Below, piece after piece: positions 39,363 through 50,999 of a stretch of DNA of 64,000 nucleotides. This DNA comes from Siphonodentalium dalli (lineage: Eukaryota; Mollusca; Scaphopoda; Gadilida; Siphonodentaliidae), in assembly GCA_032622095.1 (NCBI GenBank), contig CP136066.1, forward strand, positions 108,835,319 to 108,899,318. The letters run 5' to 3'. Numbering within the stretch: position 1 is the first letter of the stretch; the number at the start of each line of letters is the position of its first letter. The notes under the pieces were generated by a model, which searched no databases, was not told the origin of the DNA, and saw nothing but the letters and a program-made list of their open reading frames with translations. The position numbers and the translations under genes were made by a program.

Positions 39363-41130
39363 CACGGGCTACAGGTCGTACCTTTGGGCGGATCATCACA
39401 AAATTTGTCATGGATGTTAATATTAACATGCAGATGGGAACGAGTCATTTTGGGGTCATTTGGCCATAAAACATGGCCGCCGACAGCCATCTTGGATTTT
39501 TCTCTTTGCTTGACTAAATCGTTTGGCACGGGCTACAAGACGTACCTGTGGTCGGATCGTTATGAAATTTGTCATGGCTGTTGACTGACATGTAGATGGC
39601 AACGAGTCATTTTGAGGCCATTCCGCAAAAAAAAACATGGCCGCCAGCAGCCATCTTGAATTTCAAAATTCAATCCATTAGCACGTGTTATGGACCGGAT
39701 GTTCGTCTGATCATCACGAAATTTGTCGTGGATGTTAATATTGACATGGCCGGCGGCAGCCATCTTGGATTTACTCTTTGCATGACTAAATCATTTGGTA
39801 CGGGCTAGAGGTCGTACTTTTATTTGGGCCATCATGAAATTTGTTATGAATGTTAACATTGAAATGTAGATGGGAACGAGTCATTTTGGAGTCATTCGGC
39901 GATAAAACATAGCCGCTGGCAGCCATCTTGGATTTTACTCTTTGCTTGACTAAATGGTTTGGCGTGCATGTCACTGTGCTACAAGTCGTATCTTTATTTG
40001 GGTCATCATTAAATTTGCCATGGCCGTTGACATTGGCGTGTAGATGGGAATGAGTCATTTTGGGGTCATTTGGCCATAAAACATGGCTGCCAGCAGCCAT
40101 CTTGTATTTTACTCTTTGCATGACTTTAGAAATCCTTTGGCACGGGCTAGAGGTTGTACCTTTGGTCGGATCATTAGGAAATTGGACATGGATGATAACA
40201 TTGACATGCAGATGGGAACGAGTCAATTTGGGTCATTCGGCCAAAAAACATGGCTGCCGATGGCCATCTTGGATTTCAAAATGCAATCCATTAGCACGGG
40301 CTACAGGCCGTACTATTTTTCTGATCACCATGAAATTTGTCATGAATGTTAATACTGACATGCATATGGGAACGAGTCAATTTGGGGTCATTCGGCAAAA
40401 AACATGGCCGCCAGTGGCCATCTTGGATTTCAAAGTTAAATCCATTAGCACGCCCTACATGCCGTACTGTTTGTCTGAACATTATGCAATTTGTCATTCG
40501 GCAAAAAAACAGACCGCCAGTGGCCATCTTGGATGTCAAAAGTCAATCCATTAGCACGGGCTACAGGCCGTACTGTTTATCTGATCATTATGAAATTTGT
40601 CATAGATGTTAACATTGACATGTTGATGTAAACGAGTCATTTTGGAGTCATTTGGATAAAAACATGGCCGCCGGCAGCCATCTTGGATTTTACTCTTTGC
40701 ATGACTAAATCTTTTGGCACGGGCTACAGGTCGTAGCTTTGGCCGGATCATTATTAAATTTGTCATGGCTGTTGACATTGACATGTAGATGGGAACGAGT
40801 CATTTTGGGGTCGTTGGGCACAAAAACATGGCCGCCAGCAGCCAGAGTGTTCGGTTGATCTTCATGAAATTTGTCGTGCATGTTAATATTGACATGTAGA
40901 TAGGAACGAGTCATTTTGGGTCATTCTGACATAAAACATGGCCGCTGGCAGCCATCTTGGATTTTACTCTTTGCATGACTAAATCCTATGGCACGGGCTA
41001 CAAGTCATACCTTTATCGGATCATCATGAAATTTGTCATGGATGTTAACATTGACATGTAGATGGGAACGTGTTATTTTGGGGTCATTCGGCAAAAAAAC
41101 ATGGCTGCCATCTTGGATTTCAAAATTCAA
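39363..41130 (+). repeat. Tandem array, about 160-bp unit with AAGATGGC motif
   Basis: About 12 units: AGCACGGGCTACAGGTCGTA, GATCATCATGAAATTTGTCA, TGTTAACATTGACATGTAGA, GGGAACGAGTCATTTTGGGG, then ACATGGCCGCCAGCAGCCAT and CTTGGATTT. Most spacings are 153-174 bp, with two units of about 110 bp. Every long frame on either strand is an artefact of the repeats. Confidence 0.88.
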
Positions 41131-41867
41131 TTCATCATTCCATTTATTGCTCATCTCAAAAATTTAACTTCTTCGCAATGTTGAGCTACAGTGTCATGGA
41201 CACTTTCAATTAATAATGGAAAAGGTTAAAAGACATGTAATGTGTAAAAGGGGTTAAATAATCTATGTCTGCCCTGTTTGATCCAATATAAGCACAAGCC
41301 TACAAAAGAGATTCAATGTTCTAGTTAAATAAATTCACCTGGCTAAGTGGTGGTTAACAAATCACCATTAGACAAACAATACTGTCCATGTTCTGTGGAA
41401 CTTCTGATACTTTATAACTGACAACAAATGTTTGCAGGCTAGGAGGGAGAAGGATCGGAAGGAGGGGAGGGAAGGGAGTAGAAGATGGGAGGGTTCAATC
41501 TAAAAAAAACTCCATTAAAAAAATCAAACCCATATTCGAACTCGATCTGTATTTTGGGCTGAAAAACTCACATACCAAATTTGGTTCCGATCAGTTAAAA
41601 AAAAATTGAGTTATTGCAGCATGCGTGAAATCTAAGTAAAAAAGGGAAAACTCCGTAAAATAAAATCAGGATCAAACCAATATTCGAACTTGATACACAA
41701 AATTGATTCTGATTGGATAGAAATATTATTTGAGTTATCGCACCATGCATGAGTTATCTATTGACACACGACGAGTAGTCGATCCGGACGTCGGCACTAC
41801 ATGTATGTGTACTATACTATGGGTACACACAGGCCTGAGTATATGGTGCCTGCCATTTGCAGAATCG

Positions 41868-41940
41868 GGTCCCCAGAGGGTGAATTTAGTGATGCTATCC
41901 CACAGTGGGCTAGCATCACCAAATTCACCCTCCTGGGACC
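41868..41940. repeat. Hairpin unit 1 in element K
   Basis: Arms GGGTCCCCAGAGGGTGAATT ... AAATTCACCCTCCTGGGACC around a GCTATCCCACAGTGGGCTAGC loop. A second copy is at 43741-43830. Confidence 0.75.
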
Positions 41941-42169
41941 TCATTGTGCATGGCCTCATCTGCTATGGGAGACATAGACTCAGATTGAAGTTTCCAAATG
42001 GTGAATATTGTGATGTACACCCATTGGGAACCTCGATTTGGGGGATATAGAGAAACTAAACTAAATGAAAGTGTCAATGATGACACTGTAGCTTAAAATG
42101 GGAAGGAGTAATTTTTTTGCTGAGCAACGAATAGAATGATAATGAAGAAGGAAAGTAAACTAAATGTCA

Positions 42170-42740
42170 CCCCGAAGATCCATATGAAGTTTGGTGATGA
42201 TCGGATGAGGGATGTGGTCTGTTGGGTGCACCAAAGGATTTAGTCATACAAAGAGTAAATTCCAAGATGGCTGTTTTTCAACTAATTTTGGTCAAAATAG
42301 GAGGCTTCTCATCAAGAGGTCACCCCGTAAATTTTCAAATAAATTCTCCAATAAATGCGGGTTGTGGGGTGTGCAAAAGGATTCAAATTTGAAATCCAAG
42401 ATGGCTGCTGGTGGCCATGTTTTTTAATAAATTTCAGTCAAAATAGGAGGCTCCCATCTAGAGGTCACCACGAAGATCCATATGAGGTTTAGTGATCATC
42501 AGATGAGAGATGTGGCCTGTAGGGTGTGCTGGAGGATTTAGTGACACAAAGAGTAAATTCCAAGATGGCCACTGGCAGCCATGTTTTTGCACAAATTTCG
42601 GTTAAAATGGGAAGCTCCCATTTAGAGGTCAGCCCGAAGATCCATATGAAGTTCGGGATGTGGTCTGTAGGGTGTGCTAAAGGATTTAGTCATGCAAAGA
42701 GTAAAATCCAAGATGGCTGCCAGTGGCCATGTTTATCATG
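42170..42740 (+). repeat. Second array in K, about 160-bp unit
   Basis: Units carry AGATCCATATGAAGTTTGGT, GATCGGATGAGGGATGTGGT, AAAGGATTTAGTCATGCAAA and CCAAGATGGCTGC. A diverged relative of 39363-41130, in the opposite phase order. Confidence 0.75.
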
Positions 42741-42759
42741 ACCCAAACTAAAGTTATCA

Positions 42760-43400
42760 TCTGGAAACCTCAAATATTGAAAATTCTAATTTGAAAAGTG
42801 CCATAAATCAGCAAAAAAAATTCCGACCAAACCCATAATCAAACTTGACATGTATTTTGGTCTGGAAAACTAACATACCAAATTTGGTTCCGAGAAAAAT
42901 AAACCAAACTAAAGTTATTATCCGGAAACCTCAAATATTGAAAATTCGAAGTCGAAAAGAGCCATAAATCAGTGAAACATAATCGGATCGAACCCATATT
43001 TTAACTTGACCTGTATTTTGGTCTGGAAAACTCACATGCCAAATTTGGTTCTGACAAAATAAACCAAACACATCATCCGAAAACCTCAAATATTGAAAAT
43101 TCTAAGTTGAAAAGAGCCATGTCAGTAAAAAATATTCGGACCGAACCTATAATCGAACTTGGCCTGTAATTTGGTCTGGAAAACTCACATGCCAAATTTG
43201 GTTCCGATAGAATAACCCAACTAAATTTATCATCTGGAAACCTCAAATATTGAAAATTCTAAGGCGAAAAGAGCCATTAGTCATTAAAAAATAGTTGGAA
43301 CGAACCGAAATTCGAACTTGACATGTAATTTGGTCTGGAAAACTCACATACCAAATTTCGATCCGACGGACAGACCATTCACATAATGCGGCCGTTTTTT
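42760..43400. repeat. Tandem units of about 150 bp
   Basis: Four units share CATCTGGAAACCTCAAATAT, TGAAAATTCTAAG, GAGCCATAAATCAGTAAAAA and GGTCTGGAAAACTCACATGC. A related stretch is at 41500-41740 and 57320-57560. Confidence 0.75.
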
Positions 43401-43740
43401 CGAACAGGCTTATAAAAATTATCCGGGCTGTAGGGTGTGACAATGGATTAAAATTTGAAATCCAAGATGACTTCTGGTATCAATGTTTTTCATAGAAATT
43501 AGGCAAAATTTTATAGCTCCTATCTATAGGTCACCCTGAAGCTACATATGAAGTTTGGTGAAGATCGGATGAGGGATTCGGCCTGTAGGGAATGCCGAAG
43601 GAAATTTTTTTTGCACGGACAACGAATGCCAGCCCATGGCAACAGCTCAAACTTTATGTTGTAAAGTTGAGCGAAAAAGAAATAGAATCTATGTGAAATT
43701 TGATAATAAAGAAACTTTTCAGAGAAGATGAGGCCTAAGC

Positions 43741-43830
43741 AGAATGAGGTCCCCAGTGGGTGAATTTAATAATACTAGCCCAATATGTTGGATAGCGTCA
43801 CTAAATTCAACCTCTGGGGAACCTCATTCT
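43741..43830. repeat. Hairpin unit 2 next to element K
   Basis: Arms GAGGTCCCCAGTGGGTGAAT ... AATTCAACCTCTGGGGAACC; closely related to 41868-41940, both preceded by AGGCCT. Confidence 0.75.
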
Positions 43831-43984
43831 CAGGCATGGGCACACATAATGAAATTGTCAATGACATTGTAGCTCAACTTGGAAAGGGAATAATTTCATG
43901 TGTAACAGTCAATGGAGCGATTAGGAATGTGGAAAGTTGAAATGTCTGAGTAATACTAGATTATCAACATGAATAGAAGAGATG

Positions 43985-44720
43985 TATATAAAGTAAAATC
44001 CAAGATGGCCACTGGCGGCTATGTCTTCCAATGAAATTCAAAAACATTTGACAGCTCCCATCTAGTAGATCAATATGAAGTTTGCCGATGATCCGATAAG
44101 GGAAGTGGTCCGTAGAGTGCCAAAGGATTTAGTCATGCAAACAGTAAAATCCAAGATGGCTGCCAGCAGCCATGTTTTATGGCCGAATGACTCCAAAATG
44201 ACTCGTTCCCATCTACATGTCAATATAAAAGTTCATGACAAATTTAATTATGATCAGACGAAGAGTTCGGCCTGTAACCCGTGCTAATGGATTGAATTTT
44301 AAAATCCAAGATGGCCATTGGCGGCCATGTTTTTTTGCCGAATGACCCCAAAATGATTCGTTCCAATCTACATGTCAATGTCAACAGCCAAGACAAATTT
44401 AATAAACATCCGACCAAAGGTACGACTTATTTAGTCATGCAAAGAGTAAAATCCAAGATGGCCGAATTACCCCAAAATGTCTCATTCCCATGTCAACAGC
44501 CATGACAAATTTCATGATGATCTGACCAAAAGTACGACCCGTAGCAAAGGATTTAGTCATGCAAAGAGTAAAATCCAAGATGGCTGCCAGCGACCATGTT
44601 TTATGGCCGATTGACCCCAAAATGACTCGTTCCCATTTGAATGTCAATATTAACATGCACGACAAATTTCATGAAGATCAGCCGAACACTCTGGCCTGTA
44701 GCCCATGCTAATAGATTGAA
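43985..44720 (-). repeat. Inverted arm of the 160-bp array
   Basis: About five units that are the reverse complement of those at 39363-41130 (ATCCAAGATGGCTGCCAGCA, CCCAAAATGACTCGTTCCCA, GACAAATTTCATGATGATC). Confidence 0.85.
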
Positions 44721-45800
44721 TAAAATTATAATTCTCATATAGTGGGCTACAAGCAGGTTATGTCATGGTCACAATTGTTTACTCGAAATACAGTAACTCC
44801 TATAAGACTCGAGGATAATTCTCATATACGATTCTAACCATCATATAACCAATACTTATTTGGACCACCAAAACATGACAAAGATGAGTTGTGTCCAGGC
44901 CTCAGTTTGAGGCTCCAATACAAAGTGCCACATTACTAAATATTTTCAACTGTAAAAAAAATTTCAATGTTACAATTCGAACTTGACATGTATTTCCATG
45001 TGGGGAATCCACATATGAAATTTGAAAACAATCAGATACTAAAGTTTTCATCCGGAAACGATCAACGACAGACAGACACTGCTGACTTCTAGTCCCCCAA
45101 TTTTGTTTGTTTGAGAGACAAATAGGACGTCAACCAAGAAAGTCGACAAAGAGACATGTGGATGCACTCAATCAAGTACTCTTCCCGCTCCAAACCCCCA
45201 TTTCTGTGAAAGTGGTGGAATAAATTTTAACACGTATCTGGAATGTACATACTTTAATTTCTTACATTAACATAGTAAAAGAATATTGTTGGGAGCAGCG
45301 GGAGGTTCATAGTAACAATTAATCATTTAGACCTCTCTCGCTGAAATATAACTAATGCTTGTGAACAGAGTTGACAGATAAAGGCTTCAGTACATTGTAG
45401 ACAATCAAAATTCTATGAACAGTGCAGATATACCAAGGACTTGGAAGAATAGCCCAACGAAGGATTGCTTGAAGTGTAGGCATGGTTCGTATACAGAATA
45501 GGTAGACAGATAAAAAGAAGAAAACACCATCGGTGAAAAAATGCCTGAAGAAATGACGATACTTTAGGCAAGTTATGCCATAGATAACAATAATCTACAT
45601 TAAGGAAACGGGTAATTCAGTTGTTTCAGATATCAAGTCATGTTCTGTATTAGATTTGTTGAAAATCGTTCAAAAGGTCACTATCTTCAATTTGAGTTGA
45701 GCCTGGTTGAGCAGTAAAAGGTGGGTTACTGTTTCACAGGAAAGCATTATTAATTAATGTCTCGACAATCAATATTGTGATAACTTCATTCCAATTTATT
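44721..45800. other. No feature recognised
   Basis: Intergenic; 44970-45070 has a degraded unit of the CATATGAAATTTG type. Nothing coding. Confidence 0.4.
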
Positions 45801-45804
45801 TATT

Positions 45805-45961
45805 TGTAGGTTGTTATCTGAAGATTCACACAATGAATTTTAGTTTCTCTGCCGGTCTTCTGCTTATAGTATAAGAACATCCCCACAAAAGGAGACTGAT
45901 CCTTTAATGTGTCTAATTTTGTAACTTAATGGGACAACTGATTCAGCAATCAAAGTGTTAA
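45805..45961 (+). mobile_element. TTAA MITE family F, 5'-truncated
   Basis: Contains GTTATCTGAAGATTCACACA, CTGCTTATAGTATAAGAACA and ends at TTAA 45958-45961, which it shares with the oppositely oriented copy that follows. Confidence 0.6.
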
Positions 45962-46199
45962 CTATTTCTTTACTAAATGGATTCTTGCAACCAGTAACAA
46001 AAAATATATATTGGAATGGTCTATTATTCATCTGGAGAGGTGTTTTGGAAATATGAGCAGACGGCAGACAGAAGAATTGACAATACATTTGCAGAAGATA
46101 TTAAGTTCAATAAATGGCCTATGACAGTTTGTTGAACTTATTATCTGAACATTTGCTAAGAGAACTACTCATCGATGAGTATCTAGTGGAGAGGGTTAA
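45958..46199 (-). mobile_element. TTAA MITE family F, complete
   Basis: TTAA at 45958-45961 and 46196-46199. Read on the minus strand it runs TTAACCCTCTCCACTAGATA, ACTCATCGATGAGTAGTTCT, inner arms around GGCCATTTATTGAAC, and GAATCCATTTAGTAAAGAAA to TTAA. Confidence 0.82.
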
Positions 46200-46726
46200 C
46201 ACATGCGATACTGAATGAGTGTGAAACAATTACATGTAATTCAACAAACTGTGAAACATACACATACAAATATAAGCATGGTTGATTTAAATCATCATGA
46301 AATTATACAGAGGATGAAGGCCTTCTTAAGCTTGTTACAATAAGGAATGAAGAATGGGACATTTAAGAGGCGACAAGAGGGAGAGCTGCATGAAAAGTTT
46401 GTACTTGGCGAGATACTCACTGGCACTGGAAGGATAGCTGTAGCCAATCAGTCAGCAGATATATACAAGGCAGCCAATCAGAGTCAAGCAGCCAGCAAAA
46501 CAATTAAAGGCAGCCAATCAGTCGAGTGGTTGATGATAATAGTGAAAGGATAGTGTTTTACATGCAGATCTCCCTATGTGAGCCTCTTAGAGGTCCTTTT
46601 CTTTATTTCAAATCATCATGTACATGTATGTACCATACCATACAAATAATTTGAATAAAATTTGTTTAGATTCTTTGTTTTAAGAATTTGTGCATACCTT
46701 CATGATATCACCTAAATATAGTCATA
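46200..46726. other. No gene; CAGCCAATCAG repeats
   Basis: 46440-46530 carries AGCCAATCAG four times (CCAAT-box-like). No transcription unit is recognised around it, so it may be a short chance repeat. Confidence 0.35.
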
Positions 46727-46941
46727 CAGTAATGCTCTAAATAATCGACTCCTTAAACACAGCAGAATTATGGGTAACTTTTCATGATTTAGTCGGAAAT
46801 ATGGCTTGTTGCCATTCAGTGGAAAGCTCTCAGTGAGAGAGCTTTCCGATGAATGGCAACAAGCCATATTTCCGACTAAATCCTGAAAAGTTACCCATAA
46901 TTCTGCTGTGGTTAAGGAGACGATTATTTAGAGCATTACTG
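46727..46941. mobile_element. TA MITE family D, long-arm form
   Basis: TA-flanked palindrome: CAGTAATGCTCTAAATAATC ends, GATTTAGTCGGAAATATGGC and CTTGTTGCCATTC inner arms. Stem of about 100 bp with a short GAGAGAGC-type loop. Confidence 0.88.
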
Positions 46942-48116
46942 TACATGGCACTAAGTTGATATTTAGGCCTGGTGGTACCTTTTAGGCCTGATGGTACCTT
47001 GAACAAAATGGTTACCTCAAGAGTCATGGGAAGCAAACAAATAAAATCTACAAAATATTCAATTAATTTTGTAAACCTACATGCATAGTCTTTACAAAGT
47101 GTATTTATATTTGAAGTGAATTCTGAGAGTTATATGTACCAAGCTCATCATCTCAATAACAATAAACATCACATCCAAACCACATACATCACAGTAGCGA
47201 TCACAATCAAAATTCACAGTGGGAATTCATCATGAAGCTCTTGTAAAAAGGCGAAATAAAGCTCAGCTACATGTACCTGGTGTAGAAGTCCAGAGCCACA
47301 ATTTATGATAAATTTCAGGCTTTGACAATTTGAATAAATCAGAAGTCTGTTCTATACACTGATCTATGATTTAGTCAAGTCATGTACCAAGGTCATTTCT
47401 CGTGTGAGAAGCTAACCATTGTTAAAGCTGGTGTGTTAATTGCTCCACTTCGTTAATTTTATTATTATAAAGACAGTGTATCTCTTCCTAATTTGTTTTA
47501 TATAGTTTCTGGGGTATTAAATAGTGAATATGAATCGAAGACACCTGTCCGGAAATGCTTTTATCATTTAATACTGATTTTAATTTTTTCTAGTATAAAA
47601 CAGGAGTTTTATGGGATATTTTTAGAACAGAAACTTCTGGTGGTCTCGCGTATAAGTTCGGATTTTACCAAGAGGGAGAACTCGATCTTGTTTGCGTTCC
47701 TCAATCAAGGGAAATTTCAATTAAACTTAAGAGACTTCACCACAATTTTATTGTGCCTTTATAGACAAATAACATACCCAAAAAATCTTCAGTTTTATCT
47801 TTATTTTGTTCACAAAAAAAATTGCTTGTGGTCTTGAAATCTGGTTTTATAAAAATTATGTTGTTGTTGTAAGTGTGGGCTGGAAGAGATACACAATATT
47901 TTGTCTGATTGAGCAACCCTCCACTATTTTAGTGAGCCATGAGACAAGTCACTTAAGTGGATTTCCGCATTTGGAATATAATACTCTTGCCGATGTTTAA
48001 GTACTCAATGAAAGCACAAGTGTAGAGAATTCAGGTTCAAGTGGAACATGCAGAGTTATCATCTATAATCTACGTAGTCAATGTAGAATTATTGTCAAAA
48101 TTATTTTGATACGTGG
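46942..48116. other. No recognised gene
   Basis: A 114-codon plus frame at 47493-47837 is AT-rich (F, L, I, K, Y) and matches no family I know; probably chance. Confidence 0.35.
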
Positions 48117-48697
48117 TTAACCCTTAATAACTGAATAATTGTTGATGAGTAGATTCTTTTGTAGGGATATTCAGGTAATAAGTTTAAAGGCACGGATGGC
48201 TTTCATGGTGGGTACGCTGTTAAAACTGTCATAAACAGAAAGGATATTAAAATATAGACATATTCTATTCTTATACCAATCATAAATAGCGTGTAAATAG
48301 TATGTTATTGTCAAGTTTGTACACTTCGTTATGTAAATAAAAGCCAGTTTCTGTAACATTTTTGGGTTTTGTTTACATAACAAAGTATACAAACTTGACA
48401 ATAACATACTATTTACGGGATATTTATGATTGGTATAAGAACAAAATCTGTTTGTATTTTAATATTCTTTGTTTATGGCGGTTTTAACAGAGGTGACTAT
48501 TTTAACAGCATACCCACTGCGAAGGCCATCCGCGCCTTTAACTGTTAGTTTGAGACAACTGATCATACCTACCAATGAATCATTTCTCTTTATCTGCACT
48601 CTGCTTATCGCACTGAACAGAGTCCTGCAAAGAATGGACCATTCCAAGGTATATGTTATAACTGATAAGTGAATATGAGAATCCATTCAGTTATTAA
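48117..48697 (+). mobile_element. TTAA MITE family F interrupted by family G
   Basis: Left part TTAACCCTTAATAACTG and GTTGATGAGTAG; right part ACCAATGAATCATTTCTCTT, GAATGGACCATTCCAAGGTA, GAGAATCCATTCAGTTATTA to TTAA 48694. The G element 48184-48541 sits between them at a TTAA. Confidence 0.65.
48184..48541. mobile_element. TTAA MITE family G nested in F
   Basis: TTAA at both ends; inverted ends TTAAAGGCACGGATGGCTTT and AAGGCCATCCGCGCCTTTAA, then arms with TTCTTATACCAATCATAAAT and AATAGTATGTTATTGTCAAG and their inverses. Shorter than its relative at 9811-10335. Confidence 0.87.
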
Positions 48698-49118
48698 AGG
48701 GCAATTTGCGTTTTAGGCACTGTTTATGCAACGGCTGCTGACTGTATTTGGGTCATAATGGAATTTTGTTTTTATTGTCACAACGAGACATACCCACTAT
48801 TTATCTTAATCCTGTAGTTTTCACACATGGTTTTCGAATACAGCTCAGCTCAATTTTGAACAGGCGTTAAAGTATGGTTCAAAACTATAGGATAAGGACC
48901 AGTCGCGGGCGTAAATTTCATATCGCTCGCTGTGTGACAATCAAAACAAAACGCTGATACGACCAAACTAACCGGGGCAGCATGTGTAAACAGTGCCTTG
49001 GTGACCTGCAACAAATAATTCATAAATGAGTTGTTAATGATCCACTTCAACCACCAAAGCGACCAATAGTTTCTGCAGGAAAAATGATGTTTGAACATTG
49101 TAACATTCACAGGACATG

Positions 49119-49704
49119 TTAACCCTTTCTTTTCAAACTACTCATTGAAGTGTAGTTCCCTCAGGTAAAGTTAACCCGTTCATGATGGTAGCTGTGCTGG
49201 TGCAGCATTGAAGATCCGGTGCAAGTGCATTCTCTTATATATGCAAGTTTCCCATATATGGAGCCTCGAATATATAGAATGCACAGGCTTACAAGGTATA
49301 GAGAGCAATTAGGCACAAATCATCCGTGATGGTCGAAAAGACAGAGTGATCTTTTCCTTCACCCAAAGGTCAATATTGTTAGGCCCAGTGTATTCTCTTA
49401 TATATGCAAGGCTTCTTATGGGAGACTCACATATATAAGAGAATGCATTGGCACAGGGTTTTCGTAAAATTTCAGGAAGCTCCAGTCAGGGTTAAGATAA
49501 AATATATTCAGCAATGGGTCATGTTTGTTGAACTTATTATCCGAACATTTCCCACCAATGAATAGGAATGCTTCTGCATTTGTTTTATCTGTCGCCTGCT
49601 TATATTACTTGAACACTGAACATCCCTATGGGTGAATAATACACCATTCCAATGTACACATTTATAACTGAATTGGAGAATCCATTTAGCAAAGAAAGGG
49701 TTAA
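49119..49704 (+). mobile_element. TTAA MITE family F interrupted by family E
   Basis: TTAACCCTTTCTTTTCAAAC at 49119 and GAATCCATTTAGCAAAGAAA GGGTTAA ending 49704 are the F ends; F body resumes at 49496 (GTTTGTTGAACTTATTATCC). The middle 49171-49495 is a family E element. Confidence 0.8.
49171..49495. mobile_element. TTAA MITE family E nested in F
   Basis: TTAACCCGTTCATGATGGTA ... CAGTCAGGGTTAA, with two hairpins having arms GTGCATTCTCTTATATATGC and TATATAAGAGAATGCATTGG. Confidence 0.82.
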
Positions 49705-49988
49705 TTCAATGAGGGATAGCAGAAATGGGGTGCCCTAATCCTCACACGAGGATATACAGACATTAATGAAGAAAGTCTGAGGATATTAATATTCAACTGA
49801 TACGAGACATGGAAATTATAAGAGGCATTATCAAAAACATCAGAAGTCTCAATGATCTGCTAAGCATTGGTCATTAGGTAAATAACATGAACATATGATA
49901 ATCCTAGCTGCTATCTCTTAAAATAGGTGTGGCTACAAATACAACCAAAAACTTGGAAATAAGAGATTTAAGGCTGCTCGTGGACAAA

Positions 49989-50258
49989 TTAACCCTTCCA
50001 TGAGGTTCGTGACAGGAGCTGCGCTGGTGCAGCATTAAAGATCATGTGCCAGTGCAGTCTACTATATGCGAGTCTCCCGAAGGGAGCCTCACATACATGT
50101 ATATAAGAGTGCACAGCTTAGGACAAGGTAAATATTGTTAGGCCAATGCATTCTCTTATATATGCAAGGCTCTCTATCTGAGACTCGCATCTATAAAAGA
50201 ATGCATTGGCAGAGGGCATTCGCAAAATTTCAGGAGGCTCCAGTCATGGAAGGGTTAA
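49989..50258. mobile_element. TTAA MITE family E
   Basis: TTAACCCTTCCATGA ... TCATGGAAGGGTTAA: 15-bp perfect inverted ends with TTAA. Contains GCTGCGCTGGTGCAGC and two hairpins. Confidence 0.87.
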
Positions 50259-50424
50259 GAAATTAAATTATTTGGTGAATATGGGCAGATATTTGTCAGC
50301 CCAGCTTCAACAGAAAGTTGACTTGTAATAAGATCCATTAATGAGACTATTACATTCTCTATTCTTAACAAAGTAGCACTAGCAGCGTTTACTAGATATA
50401 ATGTCCAAATGAAATTAACCAGTT

Positions 50425-50968
50425 CAGGGTTCGCGCTGTCACTTGCCAAATTTGCCAATGGCAAAAATAATTCACATTTGGCAAAAAATATTTTCATTTG
50501 GCAAAAGTTTTGGCAAGTCACTTTTCAATTCCTCAAGCAATTTGAAATATATGGTCAATCAATACCATTAATTTCAGTAAACTCTTACAACATAATTATA
50601 TTAGTGGTGTTTTATAAGGTTTAGGGAAAGTTAACACCTCTATTAAGATGCAGTTAATCTCATAGCATTAGTCCTGTGATGTGCCCTTCTGATGGAGAAA
50701 CCCTTCTACCATTGTATTGTTCGGTGATCGCATATTGTTGTATGGTAAACCACAGTAGAGATGCGAGTATAATTAATGATTAACTACCTGCTTTTCTATC
50801 GATATCAAAAGTCGTTCAAACCATGAGTGTCGAAATTTAAGACTTATGGTTTCAAAAAATGATACTATCGGGGATAGCATTTGGCAATTGCTAAAATAAT
50901 TTGGCAAACAATATTTTCATTTGGCAAATTATTTGGCAAAAGTAAATTTCGGTCCAGTGCGGACCCTG
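50425..50968. mobile_element. hAT-like MITE M with ATTTGGCAAA repeats
   Basis: Ends CAGGGTTCGCGCTGTCACTT and, inverted, CAGGGTCCGCACTGGACC. Subterminal regions hold many copies of the decamer ATTTGGCAAA. Flanks share CCAGTT but no clean 8-bp duplication. Confidence 0.5.
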
Positions 50969-50999
50969 AGTCCAGTTGTCAAAGCAGTCTCACTAGTAA

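Larger units (their letters stand above)
39263..43672. mobile_element. Large composite element K with inverted ends
   Basis: Left end CTCAACTTTACTTGTAAAGT then TTGAGCTATTGCCATGG; right end is the inverse, CCATGGCAACAGCTCAAACT then TTATGTTGTAAAGTTGAG. Each end is itself a hairpin. The 4.4-kb interior is almost wholly repeats: about 160-bp tandem units (39363-41130), a related array (42170-42740) and 42780-43380 units with CTGGAAAACTCACAT. No transposase seen; superfamily unknown. Confidence 0.6.

Noticed and set aside
39384-40914. Several frames of 60-164 codons on both strands
   Set aside because: All are readings of the 160-bp satellite units; the same peptide phrases recur in shifted frames and on both strands.
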